Source of the DNA: Akebia trifoliata
Lineage: Eukaryota > Streptophyta > Magnoliopsida > Ranunculales > Lardizabalaceae
Direction of reading: 5' to 3'
Assembly (NCBI GenBank): GCA_017979445.1
Contig: CM030708.1
Coordinates: 35,220,721-35,284,720 of the forward strand
Length of the DNA: 64,000 nt
In this document: one piece after another, positions 27,491-40,447 of the stretch
Layout: the number at the start of each line of letters is the position of its first letter
How positions within the stretch are numbered: the stretch's first letter is position 1
Made by a program: the position numbers and the translations under genes
Notes under the pieces: model-generated
What the model saw: the letters and a program-made list of their open reading frames with translations, nothing else
Databases searched by the model: none
What the model was told of the DNA's origin: nothing

Positions 27491-29771
27491 TTAAACCAAG
27501 TCAAGTACATATGGTATGTTAGCTAATCGTAGCCATTTACGGTCTTTGATTAAGGTTCTTACAGTGAACTGAGCTGCCTCTGCAGAATCATTCAAGATTT
27601 TAAACCCTGGCCATTGAACTCGATTATGTGTGTTTGCACCCGGTCCTTTGTTTCCAAATTCTCTATAATAGACCGTATTTTTTGCTATGCTATTGTCGTT
27701 TGTAATCCATCCAGCTGAGTTAATAGATCCATCCATTTGAGATTGCATTATAATAGTCTTGGAATACATCTCTAATGGTTCTCCAAGGTATGTATCGGAC
27801 CAAGAAGAAGATACTTCTATTGTGGAGAAATCACACAAATGGAAGACGAATCCTGAGGTTGATCTTGGATGAATTCTGGTTTGTGCACTAATTATATTAT
27901 TTTTTAGCGGGAATGGATTACGAGCCTTGATGCTACAATTTTGGAATATGGCGTAGATAAAGTCATGAGTTCCATATATCTCGCAATCTCGGTAGAATTG
28001 AAGGTTAATTCTAGCATGTAATGTGTTTTGATAGCCTTCAAAACTACATCGATAGAATATTGATTGCTATGCTTCATTGTGAAGGACAACTCCTTTTTCT
28101 TTATCAGGCCCAACTGTGTTTCTGAATGAAATACCTCTAGCCATGAATCCTTGTCCCTGCACCACTGTTAAAAAGCAAAAATTATTAATTACAAATTACC
28201 TCACATATAGTAGCATAAAGGGGGACTGACTCAAGTGAGGATTCATAAATAATTGACTATATTTTGATAATGGATCAAATTTTGACTATGAATCTGATAT
28301 TTTTGTACACAAATTAACCCATTCTAGAGTTAGAATTGGTGCATACACTGAAATAATTCAACAACTAAATCTAGCTGTGGGTGATGTAATTCTAGCCAAC
28401 AAGCATCTAAGTGTTACTTGATTTTTGGTGGGCCTAAATGCCTTGGGATGGATTTGGGAGACATCTAAATTTATCCCCCATCTCTAATACTTAATTTTGA
28501 GGCCACTCCTTGCTATCCACTTGGGTTAGAAGGAATTATCAGATTTAATTTGGATGCAATTAGTAAGGATTGATTTGAAAGCACAGTGAGCTATGTTCTA
28601 GTCCAAACTAAAAGCTCTTCCTTAACCTGTAATTTCCACCTTATCCTTATGTTATTGGTGAGATTTTACCCTATCCAATGTGGCATGTTAAAAACTATTG
28701 GATCAATGTTGATGGGTATAAAAATAAATAAATAAAAAGGGAGACCCCAATTATCCAAAAGAGAGAATAGAGGGAGAGAAGACAAAGATATATAATCAAA
28801 AAAATGACAAAAAAATAAAATAAAATGGAGAACTTACAAATTGTGGTAAATTGTCTTCCTTCTGGAACATCCTCTAAACTGCGATTAGAAGTGATTATCG
28901 TTTTGTCTATACCGTCGCCAACCAAAACAATGTTTTGATTATTTGTACCCACCAAAATATTTTCTTTATATACACCCGATTTAACGTGTATGCAGAATTT
29001 TATCTTTGAAAAATGAGGTGCGGCTTCAATTGCACTAGAAATATTGGTACAACCTCCAGTACCATCTATTGCAACAGTTAAATCAGGCAAACACTTGAAC
29101 TTTACATCTTCGGGCCAGAATGTGACAAATTTGTAAACTCCAACAATTAGTAGAATTATTGCCACACCTAGGCATAAAAGTCCCTTTATTATATCTTCAG
29201 GTGGTTCTTCAACAGATGGTGGTGGTGGTAGTGGTTGGTTATCCTCATTTTCCTCTTCAAGTGAAATAGAAGAAGATTGTGAAAGAGAGAGTAATCGTGG
29301 ATTGATCATACCCATTTCAGTTGAACTGAAAGAAGAAAACCAGAAATACGGAGGTGGTGGTGGTGGTGACAATTGACGATTTTCATCCGTATCAGTATCA
29401 TCATCAGAAGATGACATGTATGAAAAAGGAGGAGGAGGTGGTCGTAAATGAGGTGGAACAGGAGGTGGATGCAAATTGTTGATATCAATATCAATCCCAT
29501 TAGAAGAAGAAGAAGAAGAAGAAGGAGATAGTGATGAAAAAGAAAGAGGAAGAGGAGACGAAGAAGATAAAAGAGAGGGTGTTTGTGCATTACTAATTTC
29601 ACTGTCATTAAAAGAAGAAGAAAGTGGATGAAGAGATGAAGATGAAACACGAGGAGAAGCTGCCTGCAATGGACTATCTGTGTTCATCTCACTAGTAGAA
29701 TAATAAGAAGAAAAAGTGGAACAAGGAGACAAAAAAGGAGAAGATGGAGATGTTTCTCTACTTGTATTCAT
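27491..29771 (-). pseudogene. Membrane-anchored pectin methylesterase-like gene, interrupted by a stop codon
   Basis: Two exons on the minus strand: 29771-28838 and 28164-27491, phase 1 join. Exon 1 encodes a Ser/Pro-rich stretch (1-190, with PPPPP runs and a GAA-derived serine run), one membrane anchor (about 195-218, GLLCLGVAIILLIVGVYKF) and the start of the PME beta-helix (KSGVYKENILVG, VLVGDGIDKTIIT). In exon 2 an in-frame TAG at 28069-28067 interrupts the domain (HNEA-stop-QSIFYRC), leaving a 343-residue product. After it the frame is open to the normal end. Key catalytic positions are also changed: the Gln of QAVAL is Lys, GYQDTLY is GYQNTLH (acid Asp lost), and LGRPW is LGEPL (Arg and Trp lost). 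The Asp of DFIFG is kept (HDFIYA). Even without the stop it should be inactive. Confidence 0.85.
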
Positions 29772-30487
29772 GTTAGTGACAATCTCCTACCAAAAACCGA
29801 TAATAAAAAAAAGTTGGAGAACTAAGATGAAGAATAAGAGATAATTAAAGAAGATGGAGAACTATCATAGCACACATACAACGTACCCACTGAGCAAGAA
29901 CTGTACTTTAATTTTCACATTAAGGTAGAAATTTCTTTTGGATAGACAGTGTTTGTGTTGCATTGTGCTGTGGATTTGACATAGTCAAAACTTTTTTTAC
30001 CAATTTTTATCTAATCAAATTTTGCCATGTGTACCATAAGCCTAGATATGTCTACTTTGTGGCGATTATGCCAAATTACTTGTTTTCTACTGTAATTATT
30101 AACTATCATAAAGTTAGGAGAATATGTCATAGCAGGCAAGTCTCGTGAGAATGGAAGCCTATAGTAAAAGATAATTGTCCAATTTTTAAATAAAATTCAC
30201 TAAATTGCCATAACCTTGTATAATGTTTTTAGCTATTAGTGCTACAATGTTATGGTTTGTTTGTTGGCCCAATAATGCTTGCCCTATGTGACTAAAGCAT
30301 GTCTTATTTTTACAGTTTTGTAAAGCATGGTAATTTGGTCAAAATGGTAAAATATTATTTCTCTAGTAAAACATATCTTTTGTCTTTAGTCATGCATTTT
30401 GGCTTTTAGACTTGTACTTCCCTTCTAATAAGTGTGTTAATCATTTTTGCTTATTTTTCATTAAATTAAGAGTTAGTAACATTGTAG

Positions 30488-30626
30488 GAGGACCTAGGCT
30501 GATGTGGATGTGTGTTAGAATCATAGATATTTTTTATCGAGATACAAGTGAGATCTCGATGAAAGCATTTATAGTTCTATGCACACCAATGTTTTTCGCG
30601 ATGTTCCTCACAATGTTATTTCAACA
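30488..30626. mobile_element. Partial copy of the 'GTCGTG-TGGAGTAACATTG' foldback family
   Basis: The interior (TTTATCGAGATACAAGTGAG and ATAGTTCTATGCACACCAATG) and the right end (CAATGTTATTTCAAC) match the elements at 31316 and 47258. The left end is different and instead resembles the start of the 31728 element (GTGTTAGAATCATAGAT), so this copy is truncated or chimeric. Confidence 0.5.
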
Positions 30627-31315
30627 TTATTCTTAAATTAATGTCTCGTGTTCTACAGAGATGCGACTAAGGTTTTATGATTTCGACTCGTTTTCCTAAT
30701 ATGACTGAAATGGTGTTGCAGACTCGATCAAGAGCTTCTTAGACCTGGATTCAAAATTATAACTGGTCAATTTTCCCATTAAAAATTTGATTTTCTGCTT
30801 AAATTATAAATTGAAAAAAACAAATAATTAGAATGTGAGTCAAACCCTTTCACACAGGCGGCTGGCAGATCTACAGCTGGCCTACATAGCTCCTAACCAA
30901 GCAGGGCCCACAACACCATCACTCCCACTGCCGAAAAATCAAATCGACTCAAAACTTGGCCCATTCAATTTGATTTGACTCAATTGAGTTTTGCATAAAT
31001 TCAACCTCAAAATTCATTTGGACCAAATCTCCGAGTCTCGAAAACTCAGTCGACTCAACTTGGAAATGAATTGATTATCGCGTAAGACCAAAAACAACTA
31101 CATCGAATTATGGGAGTATATATTAGCTACTTTTACAAAATATAAATATCTTATACATATTTGTAAAACATTTAATAGAATAAATATTTATTATTGAAAA
31201 TTCTACATAATCAGAATTTTTTAAAAAAAAGAAGTGGATTGAGATAGTGAAAATTGATACGAGTACTTTTAAGAAAGAAAAATAAAATAAAATTGATACG
31301 ACCAATTTAGATAAG

Positions 31316-31479
31316 AGTCGTGCTGGAGTAACATTGAAATTGACATCGTTTGATACATTGGTGCGCACGGAACCATAGAAGGTTTTCATCGAGATAAAAG
31401 TAAGAAGCATCTATGGTTTTATAGACACATCCACGTCAACAATATCCCAAATGATGTTAATTTCAATGTTACTTCAACA
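31316..31479. mobile_element. Foldback (MITE) element with GTCGTG... TGGAGTAACATTGA ends
   Basis: The left arm reads GAGTCGTGCTGGAGTAACAT and continues TGAAATTGACATCGTTTG. The right arm is its inverted copy, ending at GTTACTTCAAC. The centre contains CATAGAAGGTTTTCATCGAG and a partly inverted AAGAAGCATCTATGG. It is 164 bp long and non-coding. A full relative lies at 47258-47420. Confidence 0.72.
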
Positions 31480-31727
31480 TTTTCCTTTAGATAATAGAAA
31501 ACATGACATTGGTCGATATGGGTCCTTTCTAATGATTTTATCTATTTGATTCAATTGAAAATTTGCCATAATTTTTGGTTTAGGATCGTGAAGATAGAAC
31601 ACTAATGCTTTTGATTGCAACCTATTTATAAATTTAAGGCTCTAGCTTAGAATTAAATGAAAGAATGTGATTTGTTTAGCCAACCTCAATGTTCAAGGTT
31701 AGACATCAATGAAAATGAATATATACG

Positions 31728-31870
31728 ACTCCCCCTTGATGTGGCATGTGTTAGAATCATAGATTTTTTTTTTTTAGGATACACAACTGCACATTCCCAT
31801 AACACAGTTATATATCTCTAGAAAAAATCTATGATTCTAACACATACCACGTCGGGAGAGTATGGGGGAA
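31728..31870. mobile_element. Foldback element with GACTCCCCCTTGATGTGG ends
   Basis: The left arm carries GTGTTAGAATCATAGATTTTTT and the right arm its exact inverse (AAAAAATCTATGATTCTAACAC), with 21-22 bp perfect pairing. A weaker inverted match outside continues to CCCCC/GGGGG. The loop is about 55 bp. It is non-coding. Confidence 0.65.
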
Positions 31871-32238
31871 TATATTAGAAGGGGGAGTCAGAGAATCATT
31901 ATTCATATTTTATTAGGATAATTTGCAAGTCATCGAGTTGACTCAAGTCGATGACCATGCGAGATGCGAGTCTGAGTTCTAGCGCTACAGTCTCTTCCAC
32001 ATATCTTTACCGACTAATGACCGACCATGTTAAAATAACCTCTAAACGTGATTCAAACGTCATACCAAACGGTCAAAACTACCAGCCCACGTAAGCCATC
32101 CATCTAAAACTATCCTCACAAGTAACATTTTATAGATGAAGATGATCCATTATTGATATTTGTTTATAAAATTAATCTCCATCATCTCTATCTCTTAACT
32201 CTTAATTTTATTCCAATAGATCCCTTAAAAGTGTGGTC

Positions 32239-35200
32239 ATGGCTTTAGTGATCTACTGGTATGACTTCATCTGCTTCGCCATAATCGCCGCCGCCATTTT
32301 CGTCTCCTTATGGGTGCTCCGGCAGAGAGAGGGTATCGGAAAATGTGACAACAGCGTGTATGAGAGCTTGTTGGTTTCACAATCCGATGGCGTGACACAG
32401 CCTGGTTATGTAAGCTCCATTCAGCTATGGACCAGTTGTTGGCGTGGGGTGCACCCAATTTGGTTATTGGGTTTCCGGTTAGTATCCGCTGTCTTCATGG
32501 CCGGAATCCTAGCGTGGGACGTCCGGCGGTATGACACGAGTATCTTCCTATACTATACTGAGTATGTTATCCTCTCTAGTTCAAGAATTTGGTTTAATTT
32601 CAGTTAAATCTACTTTGTGAATCCATGCATCCGAACATAATGTTAAAAGGTTTGGTTTTTTTTGTTTTGTTTTTGTTGGCTAATTAATCTGTTTTCGAAC
32701 CATGTTTATTAAAGAATAACTACTCTGTAATTGAGCTTGAATTCTTATATGATTAAACATAAATTTTCTTTAACAATAGAGATTGAGGAAGATGTTCATC
32801 ATGTAATCAAAGAAAGTAAGAAACCATCCTGGTTAAAGTGGAGTGTGCTTCTGAAGTTTTATGTCATGGGAGACGCATACCATAGAATTAAAAGGACAAT
32901 TTTTTAGACAGAAGAAAGACCCATTGTTTTATGGAAACATCATATTAATAAATTCAGTGTAGCATAGATGAGAATGCTACAAATGAATAGGAAAAATGTA
33001 GGAATAGGTCCAAATAGGCAATAAACTGAGAGAAAATCGATTGAAATGATTTGGGCATGTTCAATAACGATCGATTACAGACCCACTTAGAACCATGTCC
33101 ACATTGAAATGTCGTAAAAGAGAGGGCAGAAAAGACTTGTCTAGCTGACCCCAAATCTTTGGGATGGATCTTAGTTATTGTTGTTGTTGTTGTTGTTTTA
33201 GGCTAAGTACTGTTTCTTTTATTTCCATTGTAGTATGCTAGATTTAGTAAAACTTTCGAATAGAAAGAGTACTTATAACATGTACTTATGCAGTGCCCTT
33301 TACTACATATGCACAACAGTATGAACATCTAATGATCATTGATGGACATGTTTACTATTTTTGGTTCCACCTGATTATACCTCTCTAAGTTCTTGGTTTG
33401 TTCTCATTACAATGAAGTAAAAAATTCTTGATTTTGTCTTGGGGAAACTCTGTTTTAATGCACTGCAGTCCTGCCGACCTTCTTGTGTTTAATCCATATT
33501 TTTAGCCCTCACAGGACTCCAAACAATTAAAATTAGCAAAGAAGTTTAGGTCCTTCTTGGGGTTTTATGACATTTTTCTTTCTTTTTATCTCATTTTTTT
33601 TATTTCCTCCAAATCTTTCATTTGGACAAAGAAAAAAAAAATAATAATAGTGTTAGGCACTATTATTATCTGAAAAAAATAAAAATGAAGCAGTGCAGTT
33701 TGCTCCTTGTAGTTTCTTGTTTGTTGATTTATTTTCTTCGTTCCAATAATTGTGTCACCATATTGTAGAACCAATGTCACAGATTTAAAAGGATTTAACT
33801 TTTTATTTGTTAAGAAGATATACATTCATGTAGATTGTTATTGTGAGTTAGAAATCAGTGGTATCTAAACTCTTATTGTCATGAAAATTGATCTACAGGT
33901 GGACCTTTTCGTTGACCATTATCTATTTTGTGGTAGGTTCTACACTATGTGTCCCTTTGTCATGTTAAGAGTGAGCCACACTAATTTATTTAACCTTCTT
34001 GATCTTAACATGTATTGTGATTGTTTGTAGCTTGGCACTATTGTATCTGTTTATGGATGCTTGGAGTATTCAAAGACACCTTTCACCAAAAATGAGGAAA
34101 ATGAAGGATTCCTGAAAAAGGATTTGGAAGAGAGCAAATCTACAACCACCATAAACTTCAGAACAAACAAAAGCGAGAGCACCAGCAATTTGCAAAGCCA
34201 TCGTGAACATAAGGAAATTGAGCATAGATCTGGGTTTTGGGGATATCTGATGCAAACTGTATATCAGGTTAGTTTGTCTTAAAAGCTTCCTTCCCTAATC
34301 CCTACATGGGTCATTTGCTTACCGAGTGTTTGGGAGCACATTTGGGGTCACTCACTCTGTGCTTCTAGCCACCAAAAGTGCTTTTTGATTGAAAATTAGC
34401 ATTTGATAACTGATATTAAATTCAGTTCTTGCAAAATGGCGAATAATCCCTTCTTCTAACAGACTTGTGCGGGAGCTGTGATCCTCACAGACATCGTGTT
34501 TTGGTTCGTTATAGTCCCATTTATATCACTTCAACATTTCAGCCTGAACCTTGTGAGTTTTCTTCTCTCATCACTACATATCTGAATAACTTGACCAAGA
34601 GTTGTAATGCCGGATCTCAACATTGTTTTGAGATCCACTAGTTCCAAAGTCTATTTGGTCAGAAAACAGTTTTGTATGCCTTAGAAAACAATGGAATCTT
34701 TGATGGAAAGAGAAAAAAAAGGATTATCGATGGATGATAAACGTTGCATGTCTTGCAAGCAATAAAAGATAAATTAAAAGAACACATAGCTCAACAATTT
34801 TTGTGTGGTTTTTGCATGGCCTACCACAATTTAGACTTGTATTTTATGCATAAAATTCAAGTTTCATGATGCTTAGGAGTCCTAGAATTGTGCTAGTTTT
34901 AATGCCAATTTCAAACAAGAACTTTACTTGGTGAAAAAAAAAATACCTACTGGATTCAAGACATCTATCACAACATTATATATCTTGGAAGCACTAATCC
35001 AATTCCTGAGATGCATTCTTATTTTTTTAGTCCTTTTTGAGACCAAAATATCATTGAGTAATTACAGCTCTCATCTCTCTATCATTATTTTGCCGATTTC
35101 TGCTTGACAGTTGATGGGGTGCATGCATACTTTGAATGCTTTGTTACTTCTCCTCGACACTGCTCTCAACAACCTTGTGAGTATGAAAAGCAGTATTATA

Positions 35201-35981
35201 TTATTCCTTCTGTAATCTGAAAAATCTGTCTCACCAATTTCCATTGATAGAAAAGTCATCATCATAGTGTACGCAATGAGTACCTTAGGTTTGCCACACT
35301 TATATTTTTATACCCATTTTCTTGGTTTCCTTGAAGAAGTGAAGATGAATCTCTTCTTTGTTTTCAGCCATTCCCTTGGTTTCGACTTACATATTTCGTG
35401 CTCTGGAGCTGTGTATACGTGATTTTCCAATGGGTTCTTCATGCTTGTGGTTTTTCATGGTTAGCTCACTGAACAACTATGAACATTTTCCATTCTATCC
35501 CTCGGATGAATATCAAGAACATATAGTCACTTAATGTTGATGGTTTCAATGCTTGTTTAGGTGGCCTTACCCTTTCCTTGAGCTTTCAATTCCATGGGCT
35601 CCTTTATGGTAAAATAAGATATCCCTTCAACTCATTTCTTCTGTTTAGCTCATTTTTGCACGAGTCGTGATAATATGATGCCCCCCTTTGACACACGCCC
35701 CCATCACAGAACCGTAGATCATTTGCCTCGTGATACACAAGAAAAGATTAATGGTTGTGTATCCCAAGGCTAATGATCTACAGTTCTGTGATAGGGGTGT
35801 AGGGGGCGTTACAAAATCATTACACGTTTTGCACTCAGGGACACTTATGTATTGATCTTGCAGGTATTTCAGCTTGTCTCTGATTCACATCCCTTGCTAT
35901 GGCTTTTATGCTCTGATTGTGAAAGCAAAGAATTCATTTTTTCCAAGATGGTTCCCCCATGCTTATGTGAGGCCTTATTAG
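32239..35981 (+). CDS. Plant multi-pass membrane protein of unknown function
   Basis: Eight exons, 32239-32561, 33899-33932, 34031-34267, 34463-34552, 35111-35176, 35368-35459, 35561-35608 and 35864-35981, give 335 residues in one frame. About seven hydrophobic segments are visible, from FICFAIIAAAIFVSLWVL near the N-terminus to YFSLSLIHIPCYGFYALIV at the C-terminus. The motifs WRGVHPIWLLGFRL and YFVLGTIVSVYGC are shared by a plant family of uncharacterised transmembrane proteins that I recall as distantly like animal Rolling stone; that link is from memory. A charged loop of about 55 residues (SKTPFTKNEENEGF...) lies between the third and fourth segments and looks cytosolic or disordered. 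The start at 32239 has a G at +4. Intron 1 holds a LINE remnant and intron 7 a foldback element. Confidence 0.85.
32770..33197 (+). mobile_element. RTE-type LINE 3' remnant in intron 1 of the membrane protein gene
   Basis: The 3' end reads AGCTGACCCCAAATCTTTGG and runs into a (TTG)n tail at about 33178-33197, the usual terminus of plant RTE LINEs. In broken frames the upstream part still gives fragments like the end of an RTE reverse transcriptase (KWSVLLKFYVMGD, then VA-stop-MRMLQMNRK). Stops and frame breaks show it is long dead. Confidence 0.72.
35664..35826. mobile_element. Foldback element, 'GTCGTGATAAT' family, in intron 7 of the membrane protein gene
   Basis: The left arm is GTCGTGATAATATGATGCCC, followed by CATCACAGAACCGTAGATCA; the right arm is the inverted equivalent. 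The stem is about 65 bp with a loop around AAGAAAAGATTAATGG. It fills about two thirds of the 255-bp intron. The interior matches the element at 13190-13402. Confidence 0.75.
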
Positions 35982-38900
35982 TATCTTGCTTTGACATTAG
36001 TTTGACTAATTTATATAGTACAACCCATAAACTCAAGAACCTTTTATGGTTCTATATATTATATAATTTGTGCAACTTTGAGCGGATTAAGTATTGTAAC
36101 TTCGAATTTGTTAGTGTTAATCCATTGGTATAAGATCTATGGATGCTTATCGATTATTTACACTTACGAGATTGATTCTAGTAATGCTAGAAACATTTCT
36201 ATTTACTCTTTTCCTTTAAAGGGTTGAAGGAAAATTCGTGTGGGGTACTGAGTAGTCTGAAACCAATGTTGTATTATTTGTATTACATTTTTCCCAAACT
36301 ATTTGCATCTACTCGACTTAATTTGCTTTTAATAAGTTATTGATCGAATCTATGCAAAGGATGGTCTTGATGTTTAAATAGACAGCCTGAGGATCCTCAG
36401 GCTTGGAATACACTTTTAATAGATCAGTTGGTTGACATATTGCAATACACTTTTAAGAGTATGTATTCAAATCCAGCTCATCTATTAGATTTGCCTTAGT
36501 GGCTGTGTAGCATAAAGAACCCACAAGTCTTTGGGTATATTCTGAACTGCGTGTACAACATGAATTTTTTTTTCTCACGGTTATGGAACTAAAGATTTGG
36601 GGCAAAACAAATCAAATGCCTTGTGATCAATCAGAATGCACGGTAACAATTGAATAGCTAAACAACCAACTAATTCAAGAATCCATAATCAGTGACGGCA
36701 ACGTAAGCCAGTGAGAAATATATATAAACTCAATCGGTCACAAGAAACTTATTCTCGTTAAATAGACCACCTTGGTTTTGCACTGAGATGCACTATTTGG
36801 ATGTTGAAATCCAAAATCAGGTTCACCCTTCCCTCTCAAATGGCATTGTTTTATTTTTGTTGCAGCTAAAAGAAAGGTCCCCACCTATTCATGGCCTAAG
36901 AAAAACCAAAGCCAACATTTAAGATGGGTGCCGATGAGGAAACAACTTAGAGAAGCTATCACCTAACACAGCTCTGCACAAAAGAAAGTCCCCCATCCAT
37001 TCATGGCCTAAGAAAAACCAACGCCAACCTTTTGGATGGGTGCAGATGGGGAAGCAACTCAAGAAATTATAACCAAACCAAATCACACCCCTAATGTAAA
37101 GGCCAAACTATGATGACTGTTTTGTCTATACATCCAAAACCACACAGACAATACCCACCAGAGCATATCTTTGTACAAATAACCAAAATTTTAGTTTGGT
37201 GAAACAAAGACCCACTGCAACAACACCGAAGATTATAATGTAGTCACCACTACCATCATTCCCAACTATTAAGTTGGACTTGAATTTAAAAGTTAAAACT
37301 TGGGTTGAGGTCCAACCATAATAAGTTGTACATCACAAAACTATGAGAATTATTATCACATCTCTGTATTCGTGTACAATTCTCATCACATCTCTGTATT
37401 TGTGTACAAATCTCCTTCATAATCTTACACATTGTTATTTAGCCGACAATATAATGATCGATTACCCCCCTTTACATCTCTATACAATAGAAAAAAAAAA
37501 TGAAGAAAAAAGACTAATGTTGTATCATCTATATATGCTCATCTAATAGATAGTTTAATGATAGAAAAAATATGAAGGAGCTGATAGATGGTGCTAGATG
37601 ACCATACGTATCCATATTGATTTCATCATCAAGACAAATAGGCATGGAAAAAGGTGATTGCAAATAAAGAGGAAGGTTTATCGTGTATAAATCATTAATG
37701 TAAATATTGATAAAATTTTTTATTTAACGTAGATCTTTAATGTCAATCTTCAATAAATAAATAAATAAGAAAAGAAAAGAGAGATGACGACAATGAGATA
37801 CAATAACTAGAATAATTATTTAGTATGCTATCCCATGATCTCTTGTTTCCACTACTTTTTTTCCCTTTTTATTCATCATTAAATGAGATTCACATAGATG
37901 ATGCAATCCATCACCCTTTCACATCATCTTCCTTCTTTTTCTTCATCCAAGATTGACATTAGTGGAACCATGACCACCTCCATCTCGTCATTGTTCTTTT
38001 ATAGATGCTCACATTATAAATTCACACCAACCCATTATCCTCATTTATGATCTCTTTTTTTTCCCCCTTTTATGTATTCTTCTAGTGAAATTGACATGGG
38101 CTAGAATGACCAATTATCACCAGCTCTCAATATTTCTCTCTTTCTTTTTTTCTTCTCACCTCAAGCAACACTAAGATGATTTGAAGTAGTATACATATTT
38201 TTTGTATTTTGGACATCCAAAACTAAGATTTCAATATAATACCAACTTAATAATTACAAACGAAGTTCAGGGTGACTATTACCATTCCTGATATAGTTGC
38301 AACCGCGCCTCATTTTTCACCATTATGATTAGTATACACATCAATGCAAGAGTGTATGGAGACACTGTTTCAATAGAATGCCATCTTTGTGAAAGATGGA
38401 ATAAACAAAATAACAATAACTTAGCCTTCACATCGTGTGTCCATGAAGATAATGATAAGTTCTTCTATAACCTTCTTGGATCATCTATAGAAGAAATTAC
38501 TCTAAGAATCTTTCTACAAACACTGCTAATACATTGGAATACTAATACCTAGAGTACCTGAGTTCTTTATACAATCACCTGATCTCAAGGTCTCTTCATA
38601 GAGTCCAACCACCCAAAGCAAAGATCATCAATGTATGAAGACAATCTTTGTATCATTCTACAACCTTTTTGATGAACTAGCAAGCCTATCATGATACGAA
38701 CCCAGAAAGATCTATAATAGAAATTACTAAGAAGTTCTATACAACTCTTACATATGCTAATCTATATGAACAAAAAACACCAAGAGTGCCAGAGTTCTTT
38801 ACTACACAATCACCTCATTTGCAGGGTTGCTTAACAAACTTCAATACACCATAGAAATGAAGAAATAAAACAATGAAGTTCTATATTTTACAAAAATTTG

Positions 38901-39720
38901 ACTCAAAACCCAGCCAGGATAACTCATTCGGTAATAGATTGCATTTCAATCAACTCAGTCAACTTGACTCAAAAATTTCCCCAAGACCGATTAGAAACCA
39001 AACAAAGTTGTTCTACATTTAATGCCCATTTTAATAAACAAAAAATAAATATAATTCTAAATTTTAGAACTCGACTTTACTCAACTGACATCCTGAGATT
39101 AGTTTTCAAATTTTAAAATAGATTTGGATCCCCAAAAGTTTGCAATTCTTCTTGTCGTCTTTAAATATATCCTACTATTCTGTAAAAAAAAAAAAAATAA
39201 CTAAGCTTCTATGTCAAGGTCTCACATTGAACCCAGTAAGATCTTAATTTCTAAATCCCAATATTCACAATATACCAGCATGTCATTCGTCTGAAAATGT
39301 CTCTACCATTGAAGGTAGAATAAATAAAAAACATAATTATAAAAGCAGCTATTTTAAACTCAGCCATCCATCCAATCAGATATCTTTGATTGCTAAGAAT
39401 ATCACAACACATAAATAAAGCACAAATTAAGATATAAACCTTAAACCATTCATAACCTGTTTTCAAAAGAGCTAGAAACCAAATCTCACTTCAGTTTCAA
39501 CGAGATAAACCCTAATTACCATTCAGACTCAGAGAAATTAAATATAAAATGCAATATCTTTCCTAATTAACTCAAAGCAAGAAATAACATGGATCCAAAC
39601 AGAATTCTACCTCATTATTGAGGAAAATTTAAAAACAGTACCAACTACTCAAACAGGAAAAAAAAAAAAACTTAAAACCAGTTCTCCATATTATAATTCT
39701 CTCTCTCATCCAATGATCAT
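35982..39720. other. Intergenic region, no gene seen
   Basis: It holds a tandem duplication with a period of about 112 bp (36862-37080; both copies contain CATTCATGGCCTAAGAAAAA or a close variant), a 30-bp tandem pair at about 37355-37414, and a diverged duplication around 38480-38820 (AGAGTACCTGAGTTCTTTA against AGAGTGCCAGAGTTCTTTA). Everything else is AT-rich without protein-like frames. About 39500-39720 is probably 3'UTR of the ubiquitin gene. Confidence 0.5.
36862..37080 (+). repeat. Tandem duplication, period about 112 bp
   Basis: Copy 1 (36862-36973) and copy 2 (36974-37080) share TTCATGGCCTAAGAAAAACC and GATGGGTGC with scattered substitutions. No function is apparent. Confidence 0.75.
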
Positions 39721-40239
<519 letters not shown>

Positions 40240-40261
40240 TTAAAAAGATAACGAGGTAAGG

Positions 40262-40270
40262 TATTTATAG
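40262..40270 (-). promoter_or_regulatory. TATA box of the ubiquitin-eS31 gene
   Basis: Reading on the minus strand, CTATAAATA lies about 70-80 bp upstream of the start codon. This leaves a short 5' leader, which is usual for ribosomal-protein genes. Confidence 0.7.
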
Positions 40271-40273
40271 GTC

Positions 40274-40281
40274 TAGGGTTT
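40274..40281 (-). promoter_or_regulatory. telo-box (AAACCCTA) in the ubiquitin-eS31 promoter
   Basis: AAACCCTA on the minus strand sits directly upstream of the TATA box. Telo-boxes are common in plant promoters of ribosomal and translation genes, which fits this gene. A second partial AACCCTA-type motif is not seen. Confidence 0.65.
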
Positions 40282-40399
40282 CGGGTATTATATCGTAAAT
40301 TACGAAAAGATCCCTAGACAAATTTTTTAATTCTATGGTGAGTATATCGTGAATTACGAAAACATCCCTGATCAAAATACTGGAATGACACAGGGCTTT

Positions 40400-40447
40400 T
40401 ACTGCGATTCTCACAAGTCTGACGTCAGAATTGTGATAATCACAGTA
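40400..40447. promoter_or_regulatory. 48-bp imperfect palindrome centred on TGACGTCA
   Basis: The two 24-base arms pair at 21 of 24 positions around the centre GAC|GTC. The central TGACGTCA (40420-40427) is a perfect palindromic bZIP (C-box/CRE-like) site. It lies about 230 bp upstream of the ubiquitin-eS31 start codon. Its right arm is duplicated 100 bp further upstream. Function is inferred only. Confidence 0.7.

Larger units (their letters stand above)
29772..32238. other. Intergenic region with several foldback elements
   Basis: No gene is seen. Foldback elements lie at 30488-30626 (partial), 31316-31479 and 31728-31870. The rest is AT-rich, with degenerate CGACTCAA-type motifs around 30950-31070 that also recur near 38890-38970 and 46280-46340. 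Confidence 0.5.

Noticed and set aside
29306..29650. 114-residue frame rich in Leu and His
   Set aside because: Out-of-frame reading of the Ser/Pro-rich first exon of the PME-like gene.
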